Position numbers and translations under genes: made by a program | Assembly: GCF_029840635.1 (NCBI RefSeq) | Contig: NZ_JAOCCU010000028.1 | Span: forward strand, 18,602 to 82,601 | Reading direction: 5' to 3' | Length of the DNA: 64,000 bases | From: Mitsuaria sp. GD03876 | GTDB taxonomy: Bacteria; Pseudomonadota; Gammaproteobacteria; Burkholderiales; Burkholderiaceae_C | The notes under the pieces: generated by a model | Told to the model about the DNA's origin: nothing | Databases searched by the model: none | What the model saw: only the letters and a program-made list of their open reading frames with translations | Shown here: positions 43,462-52,171 of the stretch, piece by piece | Position numbering within the stretch: the stretch's first letter is position 1 | Layout of the letters: each line of letters opens with the position of its first letter

Positions 43462-43785
43462 ATGAGCGAGATGAGGACCACGCTGCCGCTGTTCGCGGCG
43501 CTCGTCGGGACGGCGGTGTCGATCGGGCTGGGCGGCTGCGCGACGTCGCACCACCAGTGGGAGAAGAGCGACGCGCCGATGTCGCAGGTCGAGAAGGACA
43601 AGGCCGAATGCGAGTACGAGGCCAAGGCGGCGACCGCGAGCTATTCGACCGCCAGTTCCGCCAAGGAAAGCAACAGCCAGGCGATGGGCAAGGCGATCGG
43701 CGATGGCGTCGTCATCGCGGAGAAGCGCATCGAGCTGACCAACGATTGCATGAAGGCGCGCGGTTACCGTCCGCGCGCGTCCTGA
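43462..43785 (+). CDS. small lipoprotein
   Basis: 107 residues. The signal peptide ends in a lipobox LGGC (GLGGCATS), so the protein should be lipidated and anchored in the outer membrane. The mature part has CEYEAKAATA and NDCMKARGY, a pattern seen in small hypothetical lipoproteins of Burkholderiales with two spaced Cys. Function unknown. An AGGGAG ribosome site precedes ATG 43462. Confidence 0.75.
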   Translation: MSEMRTTLPLFAALVGTAVSIGLGGCATSHHQWEKSDAPMSQVEKDKAECEYEAKAATASYSTASSAKESNSQAMGKAIGDGVVIAEKRIELTNDCMKARGYRPRAS

Positions 43786-43788
43786 CGC

Positions 43789-44184
43789 TCAGACGTCGAC
43801 CTTGAATCCGAGGTCGATCTCGGACGCCGGCTGCCCGCCGCGCAGGCCCCAGTTCTCGCGCTCGACCTCGTTGAGGGTGATGGTGACGTGGTCGGCGGGG
43901 ATGTCGAGCGCGCCCAGCCGCTCGACGATGGCGCGGTAGAGCCGGCGCTTGGCCTCGATCGTGCGGCCGGCGAAGGCGGTGACCGTGACCAGCGTGTAGC
44001 GCTCGGGGCGCGACAGCCGCGGCGGGTAGATGAAGCGGTGCGGCTCGTAGGCGATCAGGCGCACGCAGCGGTCTTCGGGCGGGATCTTGAAGCCCTCGAC
44101 CAACGCCGCCTGCACGGCTTCGATCAGCTGGACTTCCTCTTCCGGCGAATAGGCCTGGCGGACTTCGATCAGGGTGCTCGGCAT
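43789..44184 (-). CDS. tautomerase family protein
   Basis: 131 residues from ATG 44184, placing Pro at position 2 (MPSTLIEVRQAYSPEEEVQLIEAVQAAL), the catalytic base of tautomerases. The rest, RFIYPPRLSRPERYTLVTVTAFAGRTIEAKRRLYRAIVERL and DHVTITLNEVERENWGLRGG, fits the ~130-residue tautomerase group. An alternative upstream ATG at 44259 also starts Met-Pro but its sequence lacks similarity. Substrate unknown. Confidence 0.8.
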   Translation of the reverse strand: MPSTLIEVRQAYSPEEEVQLIEAVQAALVEGFKIPPEDRCVRLIAYEPHRFIYPPRLSRPERYTLVTVTAFAGRTIEAKRRLYRAIVERLGALDIPADHVTITLNEVERENWGLRGGQPASEIDLGFKVDV

Positions 44185-44274
44185 GGGCGGCTCGATGGCG
44201 GTGGAACGGCCGTCGAGCTTATCGCGGCCCAGCCGCAGCGAGAGTTGCAGATGCGGCATGGCGGGCTCCCGGGG

Positions 44275-44523
44275 TCACCGCCATTGGCGCTGGTGACGCT
44301 GCCAGTCGCGTTTCCAGCGCGCGATGTTGTAGAGCAGCACCGTGACCGAGGTCAGCCAGAACATGCCGAACCAGATGCCGACGACCTTGAGCGTGAAGGC
44401 CATGTCGCCGTCGCAGCGGCCCAGCGCATTGCAGGGCGAGGGGACGTAGAGGTCGATCAGCCACGCGGTCGAGAGGTTCCAGGCCGCGAGGCCGACGAGC
44501 ACGGACATGAGAAAGCGGTTCAT
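44275..44523 (-). CDS. small inner-membrane protein
   Basis: 82 residues with two membrane segments (FLMSVLVGLAAWNLSTAWLI and FTLKVVGIWFGMFWLTSVTVLLY) joined by a short loop with two Cys (CNALGRC), and a basic C-terminus (WKRDWQRHQRQWR). No family recognised. The reading frame, start context and charge distribution look genuine. Confidence 0.55.
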   Translation of the reverse strand: MNRFLMSVLVGLAAWNLSTAWLIDLYVPSPCNALGRCDGDMAFTLKVVGIWFGMFWLTSVTVLLYNIARWKRDWQRHQRQWR

Positions 44524-44629
44524 GGCGAGATGGGCTCCTCCGGGTTGGGAAGAGGCCAGTCTCGCGAGGCCCGCGGGGCTCAGGATGAGCCGGGTGTGAA
44601 CTCACGGTGAAGTCACCCGGTCTCGGTCA

Positions 44630-46651
44630 TCAGCCGCGGGCTGCGGTCTCGCACTGCGCGCGGAAGAAGGGTTCGATCTCTTTGGGCGAGTCCGCGGAGA
44701 TGATCAGGTCGAAGCGGCCCTCCGCATCGCGCAGCACGATCACGGCGCTGAAGAGGCCATGCATGGCGCGCGACTCCTGCCAGCCGCCCTGGTCGGTGAC
44801 CAGGATGCGCGGCTTTTCGAACTGGCTGGCGGCTTGCTCGACGCTCAAGGGCGCCTCATGGGCGTGCTCGCGCAGGACTGTCCGCAGGTCCCGGTCACGC
44901 GCGGGGGGGACGAGGAGGAGCGCCTCATGGCTGGAGAAGGCGAGTGCCAACGGCCCGTGCCAGCCGTTCAGCAGAGCCCAGAGCGGAGGCAGTTCGTCGA
45001 CCGGAACCACGTGGAGCATGGAAGCCGTGCCGTCCATGACCACCGCGACGCTCGGCGCGAAGATCGCCGACAGGTGGGCTCGCAGGAGCGGCAGCCCCGC
45101 GCCCTCCGGCTTCACGTCGCCGATCGCCAGGCATCGATCGGAGAGCTTGCCGTCGCCACGCGTCCCGGCCGCGCGCGTCGCGGTGTCGATCGCTTCCGTC
45201 ATCCCGGCCGGCATCGTGCCGTAGTTGGCCAGCGCGACCAGGGCATGCGCGTGGACGGCCGCGTAGTCGTGCACGGCCCTGGCGAACTCGCCTTTCTTCC
45301 CTTTGCGGTACTGCTTGGCTTCGAGCACGTAGGCCACCGTGCCGGCGTCGTCGTTCCTGATGACGTAGTCCGGCTGGATAGCGCTCACCCGGCTCTTGCC
45401 GAGCAGGGTCACCTCCTCCGGCGCCTCGGTCTTGTGCTCGGCCACGAGGCTGAAGGTCGGACCGTCCGTCGCGATCGTGGCCACGAGCGTGGCGCTGAAC
45501 GCGAACCGGAGGCGCCCGTCGACGGGCTGCAGGGTCATGCGGGCACGGTCGGGCAGGGCGCCCTCGACCGCGGTGACCAACCAGACCGAATACAGCTGAT
45601 GGCGGTATTGCCACAACGGCAGCGCCAACAGCTCTTCGAGCGCCTGTTGCGGGGACGATCCGACGATCGGTCGAAGCGCCAGGGCCACGTCCTTGGCGAC
45701 GGCAGCGGCCAACGCCGCGCGCGCCACGGCATTGCTGGGCGCCAGGTCGTGCAACAACCACAGGCGATGCAGCAGCGAGAGCGCGAGGCGGTCGTGCTGG
45801 GCAGCCAGTACCCGATTCAGGGTCCAGGCGGTGAGCGCTGCCCGCTGGTCGGTGTTGACCGCGGGATCGGGCGTCTCGCGCCGGCGCGTTTCCCCGATCT
45901 CCTGCCAGCTGGCATAGCCGGCTACGCGAGCCGAGAGGATCGAGATCGCCGTTTCGACCGGTTGGACGACCGGTCCAAGTGGGTCGTTGGCGGCCCATGC
46001 GGGGAACGGCGGCGGCTCGTCGAAGGGCCAGCGTTCGTGGACGCGATCCTCGCCTTGCGGCAGGAACCCGAGCCAGAAACGCGCATCCTGCGAGTCCGGG
46101 GGACGGTTGTCGTGTTGCTCGACACCGCCGATGCGAGCGACCGTCTGGCGGAAGAAACCCTTCGTGTCGTAGGCGAGGCCATGCGACGCGGCGAGTTGGG
46201 CCGCCATCGCCCGAGCCAGTTCGAAGAGCGCCAAGTCGCCCGTCTCGACATCCTGGATGGCAGCTCCCAGCTTCTGAGCCGCCGCACGAGCCTGCTTGAA
46301 CTGGTCTGCGTCGAATGTCAGCGATTCGTTCGGGCCGAACTCGAACTCGATCAGGACCTCGCCATTGCTGGTCTTCACGCCATGACGGCCGAAGAGGTCC
46401 AGCACGTCGCCCATCATCCGGTCCCACGGTTGGAGCGCGGCGAACAGCGCCACCATGAACCGGGTCGTCGAGACCGAGCCCAGTTGATCTGCGATCGGAC
46501 GGTCGATGTCCAGGCTCAAGCCCTGGATCAGCGTCTCGACCAGCTCTCGGTCATAGGTGTCGGCCTGCAGGCCGCCCTGGGTCTGGAGGATGCCCCACAG
46601 GTCGGCGCTGGAGCGGATAGGCACGCCGGTCGTCGTGTCGGGGGTGGCCAT
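44630..46651 (-). CDS. large protein with PD-(D/E)XK-like motif, function unknown
   Basis: 673 residues from ATG 46651, no signal peptide or membrane helix. Most of it matches nothing I recognise. Around residues 415-450 is AIQPDYVIRNDDAGTVAYVL followed by EAKQYRKGKKGEF. The spacing of Asp in the first strand and E-x-K in the next fits the PD-(D/E)XK nuclease core (D ... ExK), followed by a helix with A-x-HDYAAVHAHALVAL. Base use is less GC-rich than in housekeeping neighbours. It stands alone; a defence or DNA-processing role is possible but unproven. Confidence 0.6.
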   Translation of the reverse strand: MATPDTTTGVPIRSSADLWGILQTQGGLQADTYDRELVETLIQGLSLDIDRPIADQLGSVSTTRFMVALFAALQPWDRMMGDVLDLFGRHGVKTSNGEVLIEFEFGPNESLTFDADQFKQARAAAQKLGAAIQDVETGDLALFELARAMAAQLAASHGLAYDTKGFFRQTVARIGGVEQHDNRPPDSQDARFWLGFLPQGEDRVHERWPFDEPPPFPAWAANDPLGPVVQPVETAISILSARVAGYASWQEIGETRRRETPDPAVNTDQRAALTAWTLNRVLAAQHDRLALSLLHRLWLLHDLAPSNAVARAALAAAVAKDVALALRPIVGSSPQQALEELLALPLWQYRHQLYSVWLVTAVEGALPDRARMTLQPVDGRLRFAFSATLVATIATDGPTFSLVAEHKTEAPEEVTLLGKSRVSAIQPDYVIRNDDAGTVAYVLEAKQYRKGKKGEFARAVHDYAAVHAHALVALANYGTMPAGMTEAIDTATRAAGTRGDGKLSDRCLAIGDVKPEGAGLPLLRAHLSAIFAPSVAVVMDGTASMLHVVPVDELPPLWALLNGWHGPLALAFSSHEALLLVPPARDRDLRTVLREHAHEAPLSVEQAASQFEKPRILVTDQGGWQESRAMHGLFSAVIVLRDAEGRFDLIISADSPKEIEPFFRAQCETAARG

Positions 46652-46744
46652 GTCGGATCGCTCGAATGAATGCGGAGGAGCAGTCTCCCCGATTCCCCGC
46701 GAACGGCCGAGGCGCTCCTCCATCAAGTTGAGGACGCCGGGGGC

Positions 46745-47371
46745 TCAGCGCTGCTGCACGGCCACCTTGATGCCCAGCGAGACGAAGATCGTGCCGATGA
46801 TCTTGCCCTGCCAGCGGCTGAGCCACGACACGCGCTTGAGCACGCGTCCGAGCGGCTTGATCGACAGCGCGACCGCCGTCGTGTACAGGCTGCTCATGAC
46901 GACGAAGATCGCGCCGAGGACGGCGAACTGAACGAAGGTCGATCCCTTCTCGGGGTGCACGAACTGCGGCATGAACGCCAGGAAGAACAGCGCGGTCTTG
47001 GGGTTGAGCACCTCGGCCGGAATCGCCTCGAGGTAGGCGCGCAGCGGCCCGATCGGCGCGACGGCCGGCAGCGACGGGTCGGCCGGCTTGGCCAGGAAGG
47101 CCTTGACGCCGAGGTACACCAGGTAGGCCGCGCCGACGTACTTCACCACGTTGAAGGCCAGCGCCGACGTCATCAGCAGCGCCGACAGGCCGACCGCCGC
47201 GAACAGCGTGTGCACGAAGTCGCCGGTGGCGACGCCCAGTCCGGTCATCACGCCGACCTTCCGGCCGCCCTGCACCGTGCGGCTCAGCACCAGCAGGACC
47301 GCTGGACCCGGGATCAGGAAGAGACCGAGGACGATGACGACGAAGGTCGCCAGGGTGGTGAGGTCGAACAT
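46745..47371 (-). CDS. LysE/RhtB family amino-acid exporter
   Basis: 208 residues with six membrane segments. Family motifs: FLIPGPAVLLVLSRTVQGGRKVGVMTGLGVATGDFVHTLFAAVGLS and EVLNPKTALFFLAFMPQFV. These exporters move lysine, homoserine, threonine or similar amino acids out of the cell. Substrate cannot be told. Monocistronic. Confidence 0.88.
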   Translation of the reverse strand: MFDLTTLATFVVIVLGLFLIPGPAVLLVLSRTVQGGRKVGVMTGLGVATGDFVHTLFAAVGLSALLMTSALAFNVVKYVGAAYLVYLGVKAFLAKPADPSLPAVAPIGPLRAYLEAIPAEVLNPKTALFFLAFMPQFVHPEKGSTFVQFAVLGAIFVVMSSLYTTAVALSIKPLGRVLKRVSWLSRWQGKIIGTIFVSLGIKVAVQQR

Positions 47372-47488
47372 GGCACTCCTTGAGGGCGACGCGCCCCGCG
47401 GCGCGGACGACGGAGTCTACGAGGAGCGCCTCGGCCTCGCCGGGCCCGGGGACTTCGCGACAGGCCATCGCGAAGTCGGGCGCCGCCC

Positions 47489-48832
47489 TCAGAGGATGAA
47501 CCGGCTCAGGTCCTCGTTCTGCGCCAGCGCGCCGAGCTTCTCGTCGACCTGCGCGCCGTCGATCGTGACGGTCTTGCCGGCATGTTTGTGCGCGTCGAAG
47601 CTGATGTCGTCCAGCAGCCGCTCCAGCACCGTCGACAACCGCCGCGCACCGATGTTCTCGGTGCGCTCGTTGACCTCGAACGCGATCTTCGCCACCCGGC
47701 GGATGCCGTCCTCGCTCAGCTCCAGCGTCAGCCCCTCCGTCGCCAGCAGCGCCTGGTACTGCTTCACCAGGCTCGCATGCGTGCTCGACAGGATGGCCTC
47801 GAAGTCCTCCACCGACAGCGACTTCAGCTCGACCCGGATCGGGAAGCGCCCCTGCAGCTCCGGAATCAGGTCGCTGGGCTTGCTCAGGTGGAACGCGCCC
47901 GAGGCGATGAACAGGATGTGATCGGTTTTCACCATCCCGTATTTCGTGTTCACCGTCGTGCCCTCGACCAGCGGCAGCAGGTCGCGCTGCACGCCCTGGC
48001 GCGACACGTCCGCCCCGCCCGAGTGCTCGCTGCGCGTGGCCACCTTGTCGATCTCGTCGATGAAGACGATGCCGTTGTCCTGCGCATGCGCCAGCGCGGT
48101 CGTCTTGATGTCGTCCTCGTTGACGAGCTTGGCCGCCTCTTCCTCGACCAGCAGCTTCATCGCCTCGCCGATCTTGACCTTGCGCGCCTTCTTGCGGCCC
48201 TGCCCCATCTGGGAGAACAGGCCCTTGAGCTGCTCGGCCATCTCCTCCATGCCCTGCGGCCCGAGGATCTCCATCGACGGCTTGGCCTCGGCCAGCTCGA
48301 TCTCGATCTCCTTGTCGTCCATCGCGCCCTCGCGCAGCCGCTTGCGCATCACCTGGCGCGCGGTGTTGTCCGCGCCACCTTCCGCCGCCGGCGCGAAGCC
48401 GGTCGTCGAGCGCGGCGGGGGCACCAGCGCGTCCAGGATGCGCTCCTCGGCCGCGTCCTCGGCCCGCGCGCGCTGGAAGCGCATCTGGCGCTCGCGCTCC
48501 TGCTTGACCGCGATGTCCACCAGGTCGCGCACGATGCTGTCCACGTCCTTGCCGACGTAGCCCACCTCGGTGAACTTCGTCGCCTCGACCTTGATGAAGG
48601 GCGCGTCCGCCAGCTTGGCGAGCCGGCGCGCGATCTCGGTCTTGCCCACGCCCGTCGGGCCGATCATCAGGATGTTCTTGGGCGTGATCTCGCCGCGCAG
48701 CTTCTCGTCCACCTGCTGGCGACGCCAGCGGTTGCGCAACGCGATCGCCACGGCGCGCTTGGCATCGGCCTGGCCGACGATGTGCCGGTCGAGTTCGGAG
48801 ACGATCTCCTGCGGGGTCATGCTGCTGCTCAT
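47489..48832 (-). CDS. hslU: HslU, ATPase subunit of the HslUV protease
   Basis: 447 residues. Walker A is [17 protein letters not shown] (about 54-70), Walker [13 protein letters not shown], an inserted I-domain spans ~110-240, and the C-terminal LSRFIL activates HslV. HslU is a AAA+ hexamer that unfolds substrates for HslV, part of the heat-shock response. The gene follows hslV by 14 bases. Confidence 0.97.
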   Translation of the reverse strand: MSSSMTPQEIVSELDRHIVGQADAKRAVAIALRNRWRRQQVDEKLRGEITPKNILMIGPTGVGKTEIARRLAKLADAPFIKVEATKFTEVGYVGKDVDSIVRDLVDIAVKQERERQMRFQRARAEDAAEERILDALVPPPRSTTGFAPAAEGGADNTARQVMRKRLREGAMDDKEIEIELAEAKPSMEILGPQGMEEMAEQLKGLFSQMGQGRKKARKVKIGEAMKLLVEEEAAKLVNEDDIKTTALAHAQDNGIVFIDEIDKVATRSEHSGGADVSRQGVQRDLLPLVEGTTVNTKYGMVKTDHILFIASGAFHLSKPSDLIPELQGRFPIRVELKSLSVEDFEAILSSTHASLVKQYQALLATEGLTLELSEDGIRRVAKIAFEVNERTENIGARRLSTVLERLLDDISFDAHKHAGKTVTIDGAQVDEKLGALAQNEDLSRFIL

Positions 48833-48846
48833 TCGTGTGCTCCGGC

Positions 48847-49407
48847 TCAGTCCAGCGTCTCGATCGTGTGATTGCCGTTGGTGTAGATGCAGATCTCGCC
48901 GGCGATCACCAGCGACTGCTTGACGATGTCCACCGCGCTCAGCTCGCTGTGGTTGAGCAGCGCCTTGGCCGCCGCCTGCGCGTAGGCGCCGCCGCTGCCG
49001 ATCGCCACGATGCCCTGCTCGGGTTCCAGCACGTCGCCGTTGCCGGTGATGATCAGCGAGGCGCTGCGGTCGGCCACCGCCAGCATCGCCTCCAGCCGGC
49101 GCAGCACGCGGTCGGTGCGCCAGTCGCGCGTCAGGTCCACCGCCGCGCGCACCAGGTGGCCCTGGTGTTTCTCGAGCTTGGACTCGAAGCGCTCGAACAG
49201 CGTGAACGCGTCCGCCGTCGCGCCGGCGAAGCCCGCCAGCACCTGGTTCTTGTAGAGCTTGCGCACCTTGCGCGCCGTCGACTTCACGACGATCGAGCCC
49301 AGCGTCACCTGCCCGTCGCCGCCGATGGCGACCTGGTCGCCGCGCCGCACGCTGACGATCGTGGTGCCGTGGTACGGCGGCAGGCCCGAGGAATGGTCTT
49401 GAGACAT
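48847..49407 (-). CDS. hslV: HslV, peptidase subunit of the HslUV protease
   Basis: 186 residues from ATG 49407. The N-terminal Thr nucleophile is exposed by removal of a short propeptide ([14 protein letters not shown] before TTIVSVRR). Proteasome-beta-like motifs are [22 protein letters not shown] and [18 protein letters not shown]. An ATG at 49422 is possible but lies almost at the predicted transcription start. First gene of hslVU. Confidence 0.95.
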   Translation of the reverse strand: MSQDHSSGLPPYHGTTIVSVRRGDQVAIGGDGQVTLGSIVVKSTARKVRKLYKNQVLAGFAGATADAFTLFERFESKLEKHQGHLVRAAVDLTRDWRTDRVLRRLEAMLAVADRSASLIITGNGDVLEPEQGIVAIGSGGAYAQAAAKALLNHSELSAVDIVKQSLVIAGEICIYTNGNHTIETLD

Positions 49408-49430
49408 GGAGATTCCGGTCATGAAGGACT

Positions 49431-49459
49431 CACGTGGGTGCCGCCGCGCGAATCACAAG
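49431..49459 (-). promoter_or_regulatory. possible sigma-32 promoter of hslVU
   Basis: On the minus strand CTTGTGA, a 14-base spacer and CCCACGTG resemble the heat-shock consensus CTTGAAA / CCCCATNT, each with two to three mismatches. It overlaps one copy of an 11-bp direct repeat at 49455-49476. hslVU is a classic sigma-32 operon, which supports the weak match. Confidence 0.35.
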
Positions 49460-49517
49460 GTGAGGACAAGGTGAGGAAAAGCCGTCCGGCGACCACGATG
49501 ATCGGCCATCCGAAAGC

Positions 49518-49542
49518 ACGACGGGGCCAGAGGCCCCGTCGT
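49518..49542 (-). terminator. stem-loop in the gap between the STAS-tailed protein gene and hslV
   Basis: An 11-bp perfect stem (acgacggggcc / ggccccgtcgt) with loop aga lies 25 bases after the stop of the minus-strand gene. On that strand it is followed by GCTTTC, a modest T run. Confidence 0.6.
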
Positions 49543-49566
49543 CGCGAAGGTCGATGCCGGCCGGCC

Positions 49567-51327
49567 TCAGACGTGCCGGACCTTGACCCGGGCGTGTTCG
49601 TTGATGCCCATCGCGCCGAAGAACAGCGCCACCAGGCGGTGCGCATCGGTGAACTGCACCGCGCGGTTCTCGCTGCGCCGCGCCAGCACCCAGTTCAGCA
49701 GGTCGCCGGCGGCCATGAAGTCCAGCCGGATCAGCTTCGGGCAGGCGATCGTCACCAGCGACGCGCCGCCCAGCTGCTCGGTCATCAGCGCCAGCGTCTC
49801 GCTGATGTCGCCGCTCAACTGGCCCGACAGCTCCATCAGCGCCGCGGTGTTGACCGCGTCGGTCATCGTCGATTCGAGGAAGGCGATGCCGGTGTCCGGC
49901 GGCGCCGACTGGATCGAGGACGGCGAGCTGGTCGACAGCGCGTTGCCGCTGATGCGCACATGGCACAGCGCGCGTTCCCAGCTCGGCGGGGAGACCTCGT
50001 AGGTCACGCAATAGTCGATCGCGACCTCGTCGAACTGGTCCGGCCGGTTGGCCAGGCGCAGCGCCTCCAGGCGCAGCATCCACAGGATCGGGTCGGCGTC
50101 GCGGCTGCCCACCGGCGCCTGCTCCCGGAGCACCTGGAAGAAGTGGTCCCCGGCCAGCCAGCGCAGGTCCAGCGACTGCTGCGCCCAGGACCGGAACAGG
50201 TCGCGCAGCTTGGCGCAGGCCTCGATGTCGATCTGCTTGAGCGGCGACCAGTCGATCACCCACGGCATCGGCAGGTTCTCGCAGCGCGTGCGCATCTGCG
50301 TCACCGCCTCGGTGTCCAGGTAGTCCGGGCTGGTCCAGGAGACGCTGCTGGCGCGGCCGCGCGGCGCGCGTTCCTGCTGCACCGCCTCGGCCACCAGCTT
50401 GGGCAGCGAGAACCATTGCGGCGAGGACAGGCCGAACTGCTGCGCGTAGTCGTTGGCCAGGTGCTCGAACTTGCCCTGCTGGCCGGTCGCCCGGTACAGG
50501 TCGAACAGCACCAGCCAGGTCTCGGCATGCTCGTGCCGCTGGCCGCCCGCGCGGGTCAGGTCGATCAGGCTGCGCTCGCAATGCTCGTAGTCGGCATTGG
50601 CGAAGGCGATGACGGCCTCGTCCAGCTCGGCGTCATGGACGACCTCGCTGACCTCGACCTGCGGATCCGCGACGCGGAAGCTCAGCGTCGGGATCTCCTT
50701 CTTGAGTTCGGGAATCGGCGCCGGGGCGGCCGCCGGGGAGAGCGGGGCCATGCCGCCGCCCATCGAGGCCGCAGCGGGCGCCGGGGACAGGTCCAGGCGC
50801 TCGATGTCGGCCGCCGGCGCGAAGTCGGACACCCGCGCGACGATCTGGTCCGCCGGCTGCGTCGCCGCGAAATTCACCGGACGGGTGCTGGTCTCGAAGA
50901 AGCCCGGCGGATGCTGTCCGCCCTGGACCTGCGTCGGGGCGAAGCCTTCGCCCACCATCTGCTGCTCGATCTGGTCGATCTTGGCCTTGACGCTGGCCTC
51001 GTCGCGGCGGGCGCCCTGGATCTCGCTGATCCGGCCCAGCTCGTCGATGCCCGAGGTCGCATGCCCGCCCAGCGCCGCCAGCTGCTCGGGCGTCAGGCCC
51101 TCGCGGCGGATCTTGCGCAGCATGTCGAGCTCGCGCTTGCGCACGAAGTCGTTGCGCCGCTTGCGCTCCACCATCGCCCGCAACTCGGCCTTGGCCGCGT
51201 CGGCCTCGGGATCGTCCTGGCGCGAATTGATCTCCGCCCAGTCGGTCGTCGGATTGGCGACGAATCGCGCCACCTTGCGGAAGAAGCTTTCGCCTTCTTT
51301 GTTGGTGCCGTCTTTGGGGTCGGTCAT
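49567..51327 (-). CDS. large cytoplasmic protein with C-terminal STAS-like domain
   Basis: 586 residues, no signal peptide. Residues 1-130 are charged and helical. A Pro/Ala linker (~180-205) follows, then a repeat-like helical region (DEAVIAFANADYEHCERSLIDL, AETWLVLFDLYRATGQQGKFEHLANDYAQQFG) that looks TPR- or FimV-like. The end (SLVTIACPKLIRLDFMAAGDLLNWVLARRSENRAVQF) resembles a STAS domain as in anti-sigma-factor antagonists. It lies between hslVU and dksA, in a conserved-looking neighbourhood. Function unknown. Confidence 0.65.
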   Translation of the reverse strand: MTDPKDGTNKEGESFFRKVARFVANPTTDWAEINSRQDDPEADAAKAELRAMVERKRRNDFVRKRELDMLRKIRREGLTPEQLAALGGHATSGIDELGRISEIQGARRDEASVKAKIDQIEQQMVGEGFAPTQVQGGQHPPGFFETSTRPVNFAATQPADQIVARVSDFAPAADIERLDLSPAPAAASMGGGMAPLSPAAAPAPIPELKKEIPTLSFRVADPQVEVSEVVHDAELDEAVIAFANADYEHCERSLIDLTRAGGQRHEHAETWLVLFDLYRATGQQGKFEHLANDYAQQFGLSSPQWFSLPKLVAEAVQQERAPRGRASSVSWTSPDYLDTEAVTQMRTRCENLPMPWVIDWSPLKQIDIEACAKLRDLFRSWAQQSLDLRWLAGDHFFQVLREQAPVGSRDADPILWMLRLEALRLANRPDQFDEVAIDYCVTYEVSPPSWERALCHVRISGNALSTSSPSSIQSAPPDTGIAFLESTMTDAVNTAALMELSGQLSGDISETLALMTEQLGGASLVTIACPKLIRLDFMAAGDLLNWVLARRSENRAVQFTDAHRLVALFFGAMGINEHARVKVRHV

Positions 51328-51385
51328 GCTCTAGCGGGTCGTGCTCTTCACCGGATCGCCGGGCTGCGCAAGGACATCCGGCGAC

Positions 51386-52027
51386 TCAGTCGCCGAACAT
51401 CTTCTGCTTGAGCTCGCGGCGCTGCTGCGCCTCCAGCGACAGCGTGGCGGTCGGACGGGCGATCAGCCGGCCCAGGCCGATCGGCTCGCCGGTCTCGTCG
51501 CAGTAGCCGTACTCGCCGCTTTCCAGGCGCTGCAGCGACTGCATGATCTTCTTGAGCAGCTTGCGCTCGCGGTCGCGCGTGCGCAGCTCCAGCGCGTGCT
51601 CTTCCTCGATCGTGGCGCGGTCGGCCGGATCGGGGACGATGGACGTGTCCTCGCGCAGGTGCTCGGTCGTCTCGCCGGCGTTGGACAGGATGTCTTCCTT
51701 CAACTGCGTCAGCTTGGCGCGGAAGAAGTCGACTTGCTTGTCGTTCATGTACTCGGTGTCCGGCATCGCCAGCACCTCGGCGTCGGTCAGTTCGACACCG
51801 GCCTTGGTCTTCCAGGCGGACGAGAGTTTGGGATCGGTCTTCACGGCGGGGCGGCTGTTGTTCGAAGTTGATGTCGGGGTCGAGGGCCGGACGGGACTGT
51901 CCAGCAGAGAGACCGTGCTGTCGGGGGCGTCCGCCTCGGCGGACTTGCCCGTCGCCGAGGCCTTGGCAACCTTCGCGGAAGCCTTGGGCGCGGCGGTCTT
52001 GGAGGCCGGTGTCTTGCTCACGTTCAC
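51386..52027 (-). CDS. dksA: RNA polymerase-binding transcription factor DksA
   Basis: 213 residues. A ~75-residue Ala/Ser/Lys-rich N-terminal extension precedes the DksA coiled coil (FFRAKLTQLKEDILSNAGET, tip DPADRATIEEEHALELRTRDRERKLLKKI). The zinc-finger region is YGYCDETGEPIGLGRLIARPTATLSLEAQQRRE: only the first of the four canonical Cys is kept (C, T, S, A). Such zinc-independent DksA forms are known in other proteobacteria. With ppGpp it controls rRNA and amino-acid promoters. The extension is longer than usual. Confidence 0.92.
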   Translation of the reverse strand: MNVSKTPASKTAAPKASAKVAKASATGKSAEADAPDSTVSLLDSPVRPSTPTSTSNNSRPAVKTDPKLSSAWKTKAGVELTDAEVLAMPDTEYMNDKQVDFFRAKLTQLKEDILSNAGETTEHLREDTSIVPDPADRATIEEEHALELRTRDRERKLLKKIMQSLQRLESGEYGYCDETGEPIGLGRLIARPTATLSLEAQQRRELKQKMFGD

Positions 52028-52171
52028 TCTCCTAGCGGCTCTTTATACCTGCTCGACATGAGAAGCCTGGACTTCCCGCCGGTGACGCAGGGGCCTGGTT
52101 CGGGCGCGGCGGATTGTAGCCACCTCCGCCGCCGCGCCAACGATGGCTCTGAACCATCGGTCAGTGTGGCA

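Noticed and set aside
49455..49476. Perfect 11-bp tandem repeat (acaaggtgagg twice) upstream of hslV
   Set aside because: Too short to be a mobile element. It may only overlap the promoter and was not counted as a separate regulatory site.
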